A stretch of 64,000 bases of DNA, taken from positions 2,064,001 to 2,128,000 of the forward strand of contig NZ_CP156082.1 in assembly GCF_039830145.1 (NCBI RefSeq), written 5' to 3'. A model generated the notes under the pieces. The model saw only the letters and a list, made by a program, of their open reading frames with translations. It searched no databases and was not told where the DNA came from. The stretch's first letter is position 1. Every line of letters starts with the position of its first letter. Below are positions 27,265 through 35,401 of the stretch, one piece after another. This DNA is from Croceibacterium sp. TMG7-5b_MA50. GTDB lineage: Bacteria; Pseudomonadota; Alphaproteobacteria; Sphingomonadales; Sphingomonadaceae. Both the position numbers and the translations under genes were made by a program.

Positions 27265-29049
27265 CTACCCCCCGGCGATCACCTCCAGGAAGGCGTCGGC
27301 GTACAATTCCAGCTTGCGCTCCCCCACGCCGGGGATAGCCGCCATCGCGCCGCGCGTGGCCGGACGCGCGGCGGCCATCTCGCGCAGCACGGAGTCGTGG
27401 AAGATCACGTAAGGCGGCACCTGCGCCGCCTTGGCGAGATCGCGGCGCCTCTCCCGCAGGGCATCGAACAGCGGATCGGGCGGGTAGTCGCCGGCGGGCG
27501 CACCCCGACCGCGACGGCCGCCCTTGGCCGATGGTGCTGGGCGCACGATGGCAACCTCCGCCTCCCCTTTCAGGATCGCACGCGCGTCGCCGTCCAGCTT
27601 CAGCCCGCCATGCTCATTCGCCACCAGGCTGCCGCGCGCCTGCAATGCACGGGCCAGCGGTTGCAGCAGACGCGCCTCCTCGCCCTCCACAATGCCGAAC
27701 ACGCTCAGCCGGTCATGCCCGCGCTGCCGCACCCGCTCGTCCTCCGCCCCGGTCAGCACCTTGGTCAGGTGCCCCAGACCGTAGCTCTGCCCGGTGCGGT
27801 AGACGGCCGACAGCAGCTTGCGCGCCACGTCCGTCGCATCGATGACGCCCGGCGGCGACAGGCAATTGTCGCAATTGCCGCAAGTCGCCGGCGGGTCCTC
27901 CCCGAAATGGCGCAGCAGGATCGCACGGCGGCAGCCCGGCGCCTCGACCAGCGCGGCCAGCGCATCCAGCCGGGTGCGTTCGCCCGCCTGTCGCTCCGGC
28001 TCGACCTCGGCAACCCGCTGGCGCGCGGCGACGAAATCGCCCGCGCCCCACAGCAGCACCGCCTCCGCCGGGTCGCCGTCGCGCCCGGCGCGGCCGGTTT
28101 CCTGATAATAGGCCTCGATCGACTTGGGGATGCCGGCATGCGCGACGAAGCGCACGTCCGGCTTGTCGATCCCCATGCCGAAGGCGACGGTCGCCACCAT
28201 CACCATGTCCTCGCTGGCGACGAACGCCGCCTGATGCTCGGCCCGCTGCTCCGGCGGCAGGCCCGCGTGATAGGGCAGCACCCGCCGACCGCGCGGCTGA
28301 TCCAGCGCCGCGGCAATATCCTCCACCTTGCGGCGAGTTGGCGCGTAGATGATCCCCGGCCTGTCATGTTGGGCCAGCAATTGCTTCAACTGGGTGCCGG
28401 CGCCCTGGCGCGGGCGGATGTGGTAGCGGATGTTGGGCCGGTCGAAGCCGGCGACGATCAGGCCATCCGCCGGGATGCCAAGCTGCTGCAGGATGTCGGC
28501 CCGCGTGTGCCCGTCAGCCGTCGCCGTCAGGGCCAGCCGCGGCACTTGCACGAACGCATCCATCAGCGGACGCAACTGGCGATAGTCGGGGCGGAAATCG
28601 TGGCCCCACTCGGATACGCAATGCGCCTCGTCCACCGCGAACAGCGCCAACGGGGCGCTTCCCAGCAGTTCCCGGAAATGTGGCTGGCTGGCGCGTTCGG
28701 GCGCGACATAGAGCAGGTCCAGCTCTCCGTTGCGGAACGCAGCCACCGTCTGCGCCCGGTCGGCGTCGGCACTGGTCAGCGCCGCCGCGCGGATGCCGTT
28801 CATCCGGGCGGAACGGAGCTGGTCGTGCATCAGCGCGATCAGCGGGCTGATGACGATGCAGGTGCCCGCCAGCAGCGTGGCCGGCAACTGGTATGTCAGC
28901 GACTTGCCCGCACCCGTCGGCATTACCGCCAGCGTGGACCGTCCGGCCAGTACGCGCGCCACCACCTGTCCCTGCACGCCGCGGAAAGCGGGAAAGCCGA
29001 AGGTGGTGCGCAGCGCGTGTTCGGCCCGGTCCAAGGTCGCACTATCCAT
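27265..29049 (-). CDS. recQ: ATP-dependent DNA helicase RecQ
   Basis: 594 residues. Helicase motifs in order: the Q-motif region FRGVQGQVV, Walker A MPTGAGKS, motif II DEAHCVSEWGHDFRP (DEAH and the aromatic loop), motif V TVAFGMGIDKPDVR and motif VI YQETGRAGRDG. A zinc-binding Cys set follows (CRRAILLRHFGE...CGNCDNC), then the winged-helix region and a C-terminal HRDC domain (DPLFDALRERRRDLA...PGVGERKLE). It unwinds DNA 3' to 5' in recombination repair. ATG 29049 (MDSATLDRAEHAL) matches the family N-terminus better than the longer frame. Confidence 0.95.
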   Translation of the reverse strand: MDSATLDRAEHALRTTFGFPAFRGVQGQVVARVLAGRSTLAVMPTGAGKSLTYQLPATLLAGTCIVISPLIALMHDQLRSARMNGIRAAALTSADADRAQTVAAFRNGELDLLYVAPERASQPHFRELLGSAPLALFAVDEAHCVSEWGHDFRPDYRQLRPLMDAFVQVPRLALTATADGHTRADILQQLGIPADGLIVAGFDRPNIRYHIRPRQGAGTQLKQLLAQHDRPGIIYAPTRRKVEDIAAALDQPRGRRVLPYHAGLPPEQRAEHQAAFVASEDMVMVATVAFGMGIDKPDVRFVAHAGIPKSIEAYYQETGRAGRDGDPAEAVLLWGAGDFVAARQRVAEVEPERQAGERTRLDALAALVEAPGCRRAILLRHFGEDPPATCGNCDNCLSPPGVIDATDVARKLLSAVYRTGQSYGLGHLTKVLTGAEDERVRQRGHDRLSVFGIVEGEEARLLQPLARALQARGSLVANEHGGLKLDGDARAILKGEAEVAIVRPAPSAKGGRRGRGAPAGDYPPDPLFDALRERRRDLAKAAQVPPYVIFHDSVLREMAAARPATRGAMAAIPGVGERKLELYADAFLEVIAGG

Positions 29050-29167
29050 GCGCACCGCCGTGCCACGGGGCCGCATGCGGGGGCAAGCGCGGCGGCGGTT
29101 TTCTTGTGGCCCGCGCTGGACTAAGGCACCGGCAAGCCCATCTGTGGCGCTTCAAGGAGATATGCCC

Positions 29168-29488
29168 ATGAGAAAGATCGCCCTGTTCGCCGCCGCTCCG
29201 CTGCTCGCCGCGCTGGCCGCTTGCGGCAGTTCCGACGATGCGAGCGAGGATGCCATCGCCGATACCGTGGAGATGCCCGCCGACCAGGCCATGACCGAAG
29301 CGCCGATGCCCGCGCCCGATGCCGGGATCACCGCGCCCGAGCCGGCGATCGACGCCGGCGCCCCGGTGGAAGATGACGTTGACACCACCGCCGCAGCCGC
29401 CGACGCGGCAGAGGCTGCCGTGGCCGACATCGAGTCCGAGGCTGCTGCCGCCGAAGCGGCCACGCAGGCGGCCGAAAGCAGCATGTGA
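29168..29488 (+). CDS. Small acidic Ala-rich lipoprotein
   Basis: 106 residues. A lipoprotein signal ends in LAAC (Cys19). The mature part is almost only Ala, Asp, Glu, Pro and Met with no recognisable domain, probably unstructured or helical. AAGGAG is 8 bases before ATG 29168 and only 2 before ATG 29162, which decides for 29168. Its TGA overlaps the ATG of the next small lipoprotein. The family is unknown to me. Confidence 0.75.
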   Translation: MRKIALFAAAPLLAALAACGSSDDASEDAIADTVEMPADQAMTEAPMPAPDAGITAPEPAIDAGAPVEDDVDTTAAAADAAEAAVADIESEAAAAEAATQAAESSM

Positions 29489-29667
29489 TGCACCGGCGCG
29501 CGGCGCTGCTGCTGCTGCTGCTGCTGGCAACAGCGCCCGCCGCCTGCGGCCCGGCCGAACAGGCGCCCGTCCCACAACAGGGGGAGGAGGCCAGCTTGCG
29601 CCGGGCGGAAGCGATGCTGGCCGAGCGGCCGGATACCGCGCAGGAAAAAGGGCCGGCCCGCGAATAG
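29488..29667 (+). CDS. Very small lipoprotein (59 residues)
   Basis: Starts at ATG 29488 within the stop of the previous gene (TGATG). The signal peptide contains seven consecutive Leu encoded by seven CTG codons, and ends in APAAC (Cys20). The 39-residue remainder is charged and has no recognisable domain. The tandem CTG run is a possible slippage site. The stop lies inside a terminator hairpin. Coding is supported by the lipobox and the overlap, but the gene is short. Confidence 0.6.
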   Translation: MHRRAALLLLLLLATAPAACGPAEQAPVPQQGEEASLRRAEAMLAERPDTAQEKGPARE

Positions 29668-29686
29668 CGGACCGGCCCTTCCCCGT
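29648..29686 (+). terminator. Terminator after the two small lipoproteins
   Basis: AAGGGCCGG (29648-29656) pairs with CCGGCCCTT (29672-29680), with an inner CCGC/GCGG stem, then CCCCGTTC. The 5' arm lies in the last codons of the 59-residue gene. Confidence 0.65.
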
Positions 29687-29700
29687 TCTTCAGCGCGCGA

Positions 29701-29952
29701 TCAGTTCGCGGCGTCTTCCACCGGCTGGGTCAGCGTGTCGCTGTCACCCTCGGCCGCGTCTTCGATGTTATCGGCCTGTGAATCCATCGCGTCTTCCTGC
29801 GCGTCGTTGATGACGCCGCTGTCTTCCAGCGCATCGGCGCGATCCTCGATCGCCTCGGCGGTTTCCTCGGCCGCCTCTTCCTGCGGGCTGTCACAGGCCG
29901 CGACAGTCAGGCCCAGGGCGGCGACGGCAGCCAGGCTAAATACGGTCTTCAT
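29701..29952 (-). CDS. Small acidic lipoprotein
   Basis: 83 residues. The signal ends in TVAAC (Cys20), followed by a highly acidic Glu/Asp/Ala-rich chain with a heptad-like look (EETAEAIEDRADALEDSG). No domain recognised. GGGAG precedes ATG 29952; the in-frame TTG 29958 is less likely. It follows the GlsB-type gene by 33 bases on the same strand, so the two may share a transcript. Confidence 0.75.
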   Translation of the reverse strand: MKTVFSLAAVAALGLTVAACDSPQEEAAEETAEAIEDRADALEDSGVINDAQEDAMDSQADNIEDAAEGDSDTLTQPVEDAAN

Positions 29953-29985
29953 GAGCAAACTCCCTTGTTGCTTGCAGGTAAAACT

Positions 29986-30255
29986 TCAGCGGATCAGGTC
30001 TGGCCGCAGCAGGTTGACCGCTGCTACCAGCGCCAGCGATCCCGCCAGCGACACCAGCAGCGCACCTGCATCATAGTGGGTGCCGAGCAGGCTGGCCCCG
30101 CCCGCCATGGGGTTGATGACCAGTCCGGTCAGCAGCGCGCCTAAAATACCGAGCGCCACGTTGCGCATCACACCCCGTCCATGATCGCAACCAGCGGCAC
30201 AGGCTGATACCAGCCCCAGCACGCCGCCGACCACCAGAAGGAAGATGAAACCCAC
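29986..30255 (-). CDS. GlsB/YeaQ/YmgE-family small membrane protein
   Basis: 89 residues from GTG 30255, with three hydrophobic segments (roughly 1-19, 31-50 and 64-82) and glycine-rich turns (GILGALLTGLVINP). This is the transglycosylase-associated/YeaQ family, small inner-membrane proteins often in stress regulons. The family has a conserved fold but no proven activity. The CDHGRG stretch in place of the usual short loop is unusual. A candidate GGAAC-type general-stress promoter lies 36 bases upstream. Confidence 0.82.
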   Translation of the reverse strand: MGFIFLLVVGGVLGLVSACAAGCDHGRGVMRNVALGILGALLTGLVINPMAGGASLLGTHYDAGALLVSLAGSLALVAAVNLLRPDLIR

Positions 30256-30290
30256 GTGAAATGCTGCCTTGTTCCTTAACTTAAGACAGC

Positions 30291-30317
30291 AAATCGTTCG
30301 GTCGCGGAATTGGTTCC
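30291..30317 (-). promoter_or_regulatory. Candidate general-stress (EcfG-type) promoter for the GlsB-type gene
   Basis: On the minus strand GGAACC is followed after GGAAC-N16 by CGATTT; the alphaproteobacterial EcfG consensus is GGAAC-N16/17-CGTT, so one -10 base differs. The -10 is about 36 bases before GTG 30255. Confidence 0.45.
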
Positions 30318-30327
30318 GGCAGGCGGA

Positions 30328-31137
30328 TCAGCCCAGCAGCAGCCAGGCCAGCGTGCCGCCGCCCAGCACGATGCGGTACCAGGCGAAGGGGGCGAAGCCG
30401 CGCCGGCTGACATAGGCGACAAAGGCGCGGATCACGACCAGCGCGGTCAGGAACGCGGCGCCGAAGCCCAGCGCGATTTCCGTCCAGCCGATCGCGCTGG
30501 TGCCGGCAAACAGCGTCGGATCGTCGGCGATCTTCACGACGGAAGCGCCCAGCATGGTGGGCACCGCCAGGAAGAAGGAGAATTCCGCCGCAGTCTTGCG
30601 ACCCGTGCCCATCGCCAGCGCGCCCAGGATGGACGCGGCGGACCGGCTGGTGCCTGGGATCATGGCGAGGCATTGAGCGAAACCGATTGCCACCGCGGTA
30701 CGCATCGGCATTGCGGCGACGCCCGTGTCGGGCCCGGGACGCACGGTGCGTTCCAGCACCAGGATGGCGATACCGCCCACCACCAGCGCAATCGCCACCA
30801 CCAGCGGGCTTTCCAGCATCGCGCTGATCGCGTCCTTGGCAATCAGGCCAATCACCGCCGCCGGCAGGAAACCCAGCACGATGTTGCGCAGGAACCGCCA
30901 GGACGTGGGGTCACGGCGCAGCAGGCCGAGGCCCATGGTCCAGAACAGGCGCCAGTACGTGACCACCACGGCGCCAATCGCGCCAAGCTGGATCACTACG
31001 TTGAACTGCGCCCACTGGCCGGGGTCGTAGCCGAAGAAGCTCTGCGCCAGGATCAGGTGCCCGGTGGAGGAGATCGGCAGGAATTCCGCCAGCCCTTCCA
31101 GGATGCCGAGCAGGATGGCGGTGATCGTAGTGTCCAT
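30328..31137 (-). CDS. uppP: Undecaprenyl-diphosphatase UppP (BacA)
   Basis: 269 residues with about eight membrane segments. Both catalytic motifs are intact: LEGLAEFLPISSTGHL at residue 14 (Glu-rich motif 1) and IPGTSRSAA at about residue 160 (motif 2 with the catalytic Ser/Arg). It dephosphorylates C55-PP at the periplasmic face so the carrier lipid can be reused for peptidoglycan and polysaccharides, including the exopolysaccharide locus in this window. It lies 69 bases behind the M13 peptidase stop on the same strand. Confidence 0.95.
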   Translation of the reverse strand: MDTTITAILLGILEGLAEFLPISSTGHLILAQSFFGYDPGQWAQFNVVIQLGAIGAVVVTYWRLFWTMGLGLLRRDPTSWRFLRNIVLGFLPAAVIGLIAKDAISAMLESPLVVAIALVVGGIAILVLERTVRPGPDTGVAAMPMRTAVAIGFAQCLAMIPGTSRSAASILGALAMGTGRKTAAEFSFFLAVPTMLGASVVKIADDPTLFAGTSAIGWTEIALGFGAAFLTALVVIRAFVAYVSRRGFAPFAWYRIVLGGGTLAWLLLG

Positions 31138-31205
31138 GGACGCGACGTGTCACGGCGCGGTGCAACGAAGTCAAGCGCTTCGCTGCACCGCACAATGGCT
31201 GGATG

Positions 31206-33356
31206 TTACCAGATGTGGACGCGCTGCTCCGGCGGCAGGTACAGTTCGTCGCCCGGCTGCACGTCGAACGCCTTGTACCAGGCATCGTTGTTACGCACGA
31301 CGCCGTTCACCCGGAACTGTTCGGGGCTGTGCGGATCGGTCAGCATCTGCTGACGGAGCGCAGCCGGCCGCGTCGCCGCGCGCCACACCTGCGCCCATGC
31401 AAGGAAGAAACGCTGGTCGCCGGTCAGCCCGTCGATCACCGGCGCCTCCTGCCCGTTTAGCGACATGCGGTACGCGCGGTACGCCAGGCTGAGACCGCCG
31501 ACGTCGCCGATATTCTCGCCCAGCGTCAGCCGCCCATTAACGCACGGCTCGCCCTCGCCCAGCGGGCAGTACTTGTCGTACTGCGCCGCCAGTTCGTCAC
31601 CCAGTTCGGTGAAGCGGGCAAGGTCGCTGTCCGCCCACCAGTTGCGCAGCACGCCCTTCCCGTCGCTCTTGGCGCCCTGGTCGTCGAAGCCGTGGCCCAT
31701 CTCGTGGCCGATAACGGCGCCGATGCCGCCATAATTGACCGCCGGGTCGTTTGACGCACCGAAGAACGGCTGCTGCAGGATCGCGGCGGGGAACACGATC
31801 TCGTTGAAGACCGAGTTGTAATAGGCGTTCACCGTCTGCGGCAGCATGCCCCATTCGGTGCGATCGACCGGCTGGCCGAGCTTCGCCCGGTCGTCCGCCT
31901 GGTGCCACGCCATCGAACGCACGCGGTTGCCCAGCGCGTCACCCGGGCGGATCTCCAGCCCGGCATATCCCTCGAACGTGTCGGGGTAGCCGATCTTGGG
32001 CGTGAACGCGTCGAGCTTCGCCACGGCTTCACGCCGCGTGGCATCGGTCATCCAGTCGTTTTCCGCCAGGCTGGCGGCGAGCGCCTTGCGCATGTTGGCG
32101 ACCAGATCGTCCATCGCCACCTTGCTGGCCGGCGGGAAGTAGCGTTCCACATACAGCGCGCCCAGCTGCTCGCCCAGCTGCGCCTCGGTCGCGCCGATTG
32201 CGCGCTTCCAGCGGGGGCGCTGCTCCTGCGTGCCGCTCAAGACCTTGCCGAACATGTTGAACGCCGCCTCGTCGAACCGGCGCGGCAGGACGGAGGAGTG
32301 ACCGGTGACGAACTGCGCCGCCATGAACGCCTTCAGCGTGGCGAGGTCAGTGGTGGTCACCAGCTCCATCATGGCCGGCAGGCCGCCCCCAATGGAATTG
32401 AGCTGATCCGCGCTCCACCCGAACTCACGCAGTTCCTCCGCCGTGGGTGGCAATTGCGGCACCAGGAAGCTCGACACCTGGCCGAAGCCGGCGGCATCCA
32501 GCAGCGCGCCGGTCGGGAAGGCCGGGGCCAGTGCCGCCAGTTCCGTCCGGGTCAGCTTGTTGTAGGTGAGATCGCGGTTGCGCATCACCGCGCGGTCCCA
32601 CTCGATCAGCGCCACCTGATGCTCAAAGGCGTAGACCGCGTCCGCCGCCTTGCGCGGATCGGCATAGCCAAGCTCCCCGAAGACGAAGGCGAGATAATCG
32701 CGGTAGGCGGCCTGCACCTCCGCATTGCGCGGATTGCTGTCCAGGTAATAATCACGGCTGGGCAGGCCCAGGGCGGAGAAGCCGACATTGACGATGTAGC
32801 TGTTGGGGTCCTTGGGATCGACCCGGACGCCCGCATCGACCAGGCTGGGGATGCCGGCTTCCGGGAACAGCCGCACCAGCGCGGCCACATCGCCTGCACC
32901 GTAGATGCGGCCCAGCATCGGCTGGGCGGGTGCGAGGCCCGCGGCGTCGATCGCGTCCGTGTCCATGAAAGCGCGGTACGCATCGACAATGCGCCGCTCC
33001 GCCGTGCCGGGTGCAGGCTCCGTCGCGGCCAGGTCGCTCACCAGCTTCTCGACATCGGCGGTCGATTTCTCCGCCAGGATGTTGAACGCGCCGAAGCGGC
33101 TGTATTCGGGCGGGATCGGGTTGTCGCGCAGCCAGGTGCCGTTGACGTAGGCGTTGAAGTCATCGCCGGGATCGACAGTGCGGTCGATCAGCGCCGGATC
33201 GACGCCCCAGCTGCCGAAGCTCATCGTCGGGGTCGGCGGACGTTCCGGGCTCGCGTCAGTGGAACTGGGGGCAGGCGCGGCATCCTGCGCCAGAGCCGGC
33301 ATGGCAAGCATCAGGGCGGCGGAGGACGCCGTTGCGGCAAGGATGCGACGAAGCAT
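31206..33356 (-). CDS. pepO: M13-family zinc metallopeptidase (PepO/neprilysin type), exported
   Basis: 716 residues. A signal peptide ends near MPALAQ (about residue 24), so it is periplasmic. The M13 catalytic set is complete: VNAYYN (substrate binding), the zinc site VIGHEMGHGFDDQG, the third ligand in ENIGDVGG and DPHSPEQFRVNG near the end. The protein ends RVHIW rather than the family's usual CxxW. It cleaves peptides at the amino side of hydrophobic residues. A perfect 16-base palindrome lies in its leader. Confidence 0.93.
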   Translation of the reverse strand: MLRRILAATASSAALMLAMPALAQDAAPAPSSTDASPERPPTPTMSFGSWGVDPALIDRTVDPGDDFNAYVNGTWLRDNPIPPEYSRFGAFNILAEKSTADVEKLVSDLAATEPAPGTAERRIVDAYRAFMDTDAIDAAGLAPAQPMLGRIYGAGDVAALVRLFPEAGIPSLVDAGVRVDPKDPNSYIVNVGFSALGLPSRDYYLDSNPRNAEVQAAYRDYLAFVFGELGYADPRKAADAVYAFEHQVALIEWDRAVMRNRDLTYNKLTRTELAALAPAFPTGALLDAAGFGQVSSFLVPQLPPTAEELREFGWSADQLNSIGGGLPAMMELVTTTDLATLKAFMAAQFVTGHSSVLPRRFDEAAFNMFGKVLSGTQEQRPRWKRAIGATEAQLGEQLGALYVERYFPPASKVAMDDLVANMRKALAASLAENDWMTDATRREAVAKLDAFTPKIGYPDTFEGYAGLEIRPGDALGNRVRSMAWHQADDRAKLGQPVDRTEWGMLPQTVNAYYNSVFNEIVFPAAILQQPFFGASNDPAVNYGGIGAVIGHEMGHGFDDQGAKSDGKGVLRNWWADSDLARFTELGDELAAQYDKYCPLGEGEPCVNGRLTLGENIGDVGGLSLAYRAYRMSLNGQEAPVIDGLTGDQRFFLAWAQVWRAATRPAALRQQMLTDPHSPEQFRVNGVVRNNDAWYKAFDVQPGDELYLPPEQRVHIW

Positions 33357-33381
33357 GGAAGCCTTTCAAAGAGATAAGCGC

Positions 33382-33397
33382 CCGGGCGGCCGCCCGG
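33382..33397. promoter_or_regulatory. Perfect palindrome in the M13 peptidase leader
   Basis: CCGGGCGGCCGCCCGG is an exact 16-base palindrome 26 bases before ATG 33356. As RNA it would be a compact hairpin; as DNA a regulator site. In high-GC DNA it may be chance. Confidence 0.35.
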
Positions 33398-33464
33398 CAA
33401 CAGTTTGCAACTGATACTTCTCGCATGAACGGAGACTGAGGCAAGCCCCCATTCATGTTCGCTA

Positions 33465-35252
33465 TCAGGCAGCCAGATCGTCGAACTGCAAGGCCGCGAG
33501 CCGGGTGTAAAGCCCACCCGCGCCGGCGAGCTGGCCGTGCGTGCCCTGCTCCACGATGCGGCCGCCATCCATCACCACGATGCGGTCTGCCGCGCGCACG
33601 GTCGCCAGCCGGTGGGCGATGACCAGGGTGGTGCGCCCGTCCATCAGGTGCTCCAGCGCATCCTGCACCAGCCGCTCGCTCTCGGCATCGAGCGCGCTCG
33701 TCGCCTCGTCCAGCAGCAGGATCGGCGCATCGCGCAACAGGGCGCGGGCGATGGCGAGCCGTTGCCGCTGGCCGCCGGACAGGCGCGCGCCGCCTTCGCC
33801 CAGGAAGGTGTCGAGACCCTGCGGCAGCGCGCGCAGGAAGCCGGCGGCATTGGCCGCCTCCGCCGCCTGCCAGATCGCGTCCTCGTCCGCGTCCCACCGG
33901 CCATAACGCAGATTGTCGCGCGCGCTGGCGGCAAACAGCACGCCTTCCTGCGGAACCAGCGCGATGCGGCGGCGCACCTCCTCCGGATCGGCCTGCACCA
34001 ATGGCACGCCATCGATCCTGACCGTACCCGCCTGCGGGTCGTAGAAGCGTTCGGCCAGCTGGAAGATCGTGCTCTTGCCCGCGCCGGACGGGCCGACCAG
34101 CGCGACCGTCTCCCCCGGCTCCACCGTCAGGTCGAAGCCATGGACCGCAGCGCTTTCGGGGCGCGTCGGGTAGCGGAAGGTGACGTTCTGGAAAGCGATG
34201 GCCCCGCGCGCAGGCACCGGCAGCGCCTGTGGCCGGGCGGGCGTCGCGACGGTGGGCTGCTGGTTCAGCAGTTCCTGCAACCGCTCGGCAGCGCCCGCGC
34301 CGCGCAGCAGGTCGCCATAGACCTCCGTCAGGGCGCCGAATGCGCCCGCAACCAGCACGCCCGTCAGCACGAAGGCGGCGATCGTGCCGCCCGACAGCGT
34401 GCCTTCCGCCACCTGCAGCGCGCCGCGCCACATCAGTGCGACGATCGCGCCGAAGATGGCGGCGATCGCCCCCCCGGTCATGATCGCACGCAGCCAGATG
34501 CGGCGCCGCGCCGTGGCAAAGGACCGTTCCACCGCGTCGCCGAACCGGTCGCGCTCGCGCGCCTCCTGGTTGAAGCCCTGCACGATCTTCATCGCCCCCA
34601 GCACCTCCGCCACCTGCGCACCAATGTCGGCGACCCGGTCCTGGCTCTCGCGGCTGACCCGGCGGATACGCCGGCCGAACCAGGCGAGCGGCAGCAGCAC
34701 CAGCGGGACGATCACGCACAGGATCGCGGTCAGTCCCGGCGCCAGCCAGAGGAGGTAGGCGGTGCCGCCGATCGCCATCAGCAGGTTGCGCAGCGCGATG
34801 GAGATGGTCGCGCCCACCACCAGCTCGATCTGCGCGGTGTCGGCGGTCATCCGGCTGGCGATCTCCGTCGGGCTGTTCTCCTCGAAGAAGGCGGGTGACA
34901 GGCGCAGCAGGTTGGCCTGCACGCCGCGGCGGATGTCGGCAACGACCCGCTCGCCCAGCAGCGACACGAAATAGTATCGGCAGGCGGTGCCCACCGCCAG
35001 CACGGCCACGATCCCCAGTAGGTAACGGAACCAGCGTGCGATCTCCGCCGGGTTGGTACCGGCGGTGAAGCCGCGGTCGATGATGAGGCGGAAGCCTGCG
35101 GGGATCGCCAGCGTGGCGGCGGCGGTCACCATCAGCGCCAGCCCCGCCGCCGCCATGTAGCCGGGATAGGCGGCGGCGGCACGGGCGATCATCCGCAACG
35201 GGGCGATGCTGGTCGCAGGCTGCACGTCGGGCGGGGATGGCGGCACGGGCAT
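33465..35252 (-). CDS. ABC exporter half-transporter (membrane and ATPase domains fused)
   Basis: 595 residues. Six membrane segments occupy about residues 30-310; the ATPase domain follows with Walker A GPSGAGKST, Q-loop LVPQEGVLF, signature LSGGQRQRLAIARAL, Walker B ILLLDEATSALD and the switch His in IAHRL. This is the MsbA/LmrA-like type-IV exporter architecture, working as a dimer to move lipids or hydrophobic compounds outward. The substrate is not readable. Start ATG 35252 gives the usual short cytoplasmic N-terminus; the frame is open to 35390 but overlaps the phaZ promoter. Confidence 0.92.
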   Translation of the reverse strand: MPVPPSPPDVQPATSIAPLRMIARAAAAYPGYMAAAGLALMVTAAATLAIPAGFRLIIDRGFTAGTNPAEIARWFRYLLGIVAVLAVGTACRYYFVSLLGERVVADIRRGVQANLLRLSPAFFEENSPTEIASRMTADTAQIELVVGATISIALRNLLMAIGGTAYLLWLAPGLTAILCVIVPLVLLPLAWFGRRIRRVSRESQDRVADIGAQVAEVLGAMKIVQGFNQEARERDRFGDAVERSFATARRRIWLRAIMTGGAIAAIFGAIVALMWRGALQVAEGTLSGGTIAAFVLTGVLVAGAFGALTEVYGDLLRGAGAAERLQELLNQQPTVATPARPQALPVPARGAIAFQNVTFRYPTRPESAAVHGFDLTVEPGETVALVGPSGAGKSTIFQLAERFYDPQAGTVRIDGVPLVQADPEEVRRRIALVPQEGVLFAASARDNLRYGRWDADEDAIWQAAEAANAAGFLRALPQGLDTFLGEGGARLSGGQRQRLAIARALLRDAPILLLDEATSALDAESERLVQDALEHLMDGRTTLVIAHRLATVRAADRIVVMDGGRIVEQGTHGQLAGAGGLYTRLAALQFDDLAA

Positions 35253-35313
35253 GGCGGCGGGAACTAGCCCATCGGGCCGGGGCTTTGAAGGGATAAGTCG
35301 GACATCCGCCCCT

Positions 35314-35342
35314 TTGTGCAGAAGGCGGCGGACCGTTATATG
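35314..35342 (+). promoter_or_regulatory. Likely sigma-70-type promoter of phaZ
   Basis: TTGTGC and TATATG separated by 17 bases, 60 bases before the phaZ start, in the divergent gap with the ABC gene. The ribosome site AAAGGAA follows at 35389-35395. Confidence 0.5.
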
Positions 35343-35401
35343 AAGCAGCAAGGATTGCGGGCGCACGATGCCCGTCGCCATGCTGAACAAAGGAACCGGG
35401 C

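Noticed and set aside
26890..29124. 744-residue plus-strand frame opposite recQ
   Set aside because: Antisense shadow; recQ has all helicase motifs in order on the minus strand.
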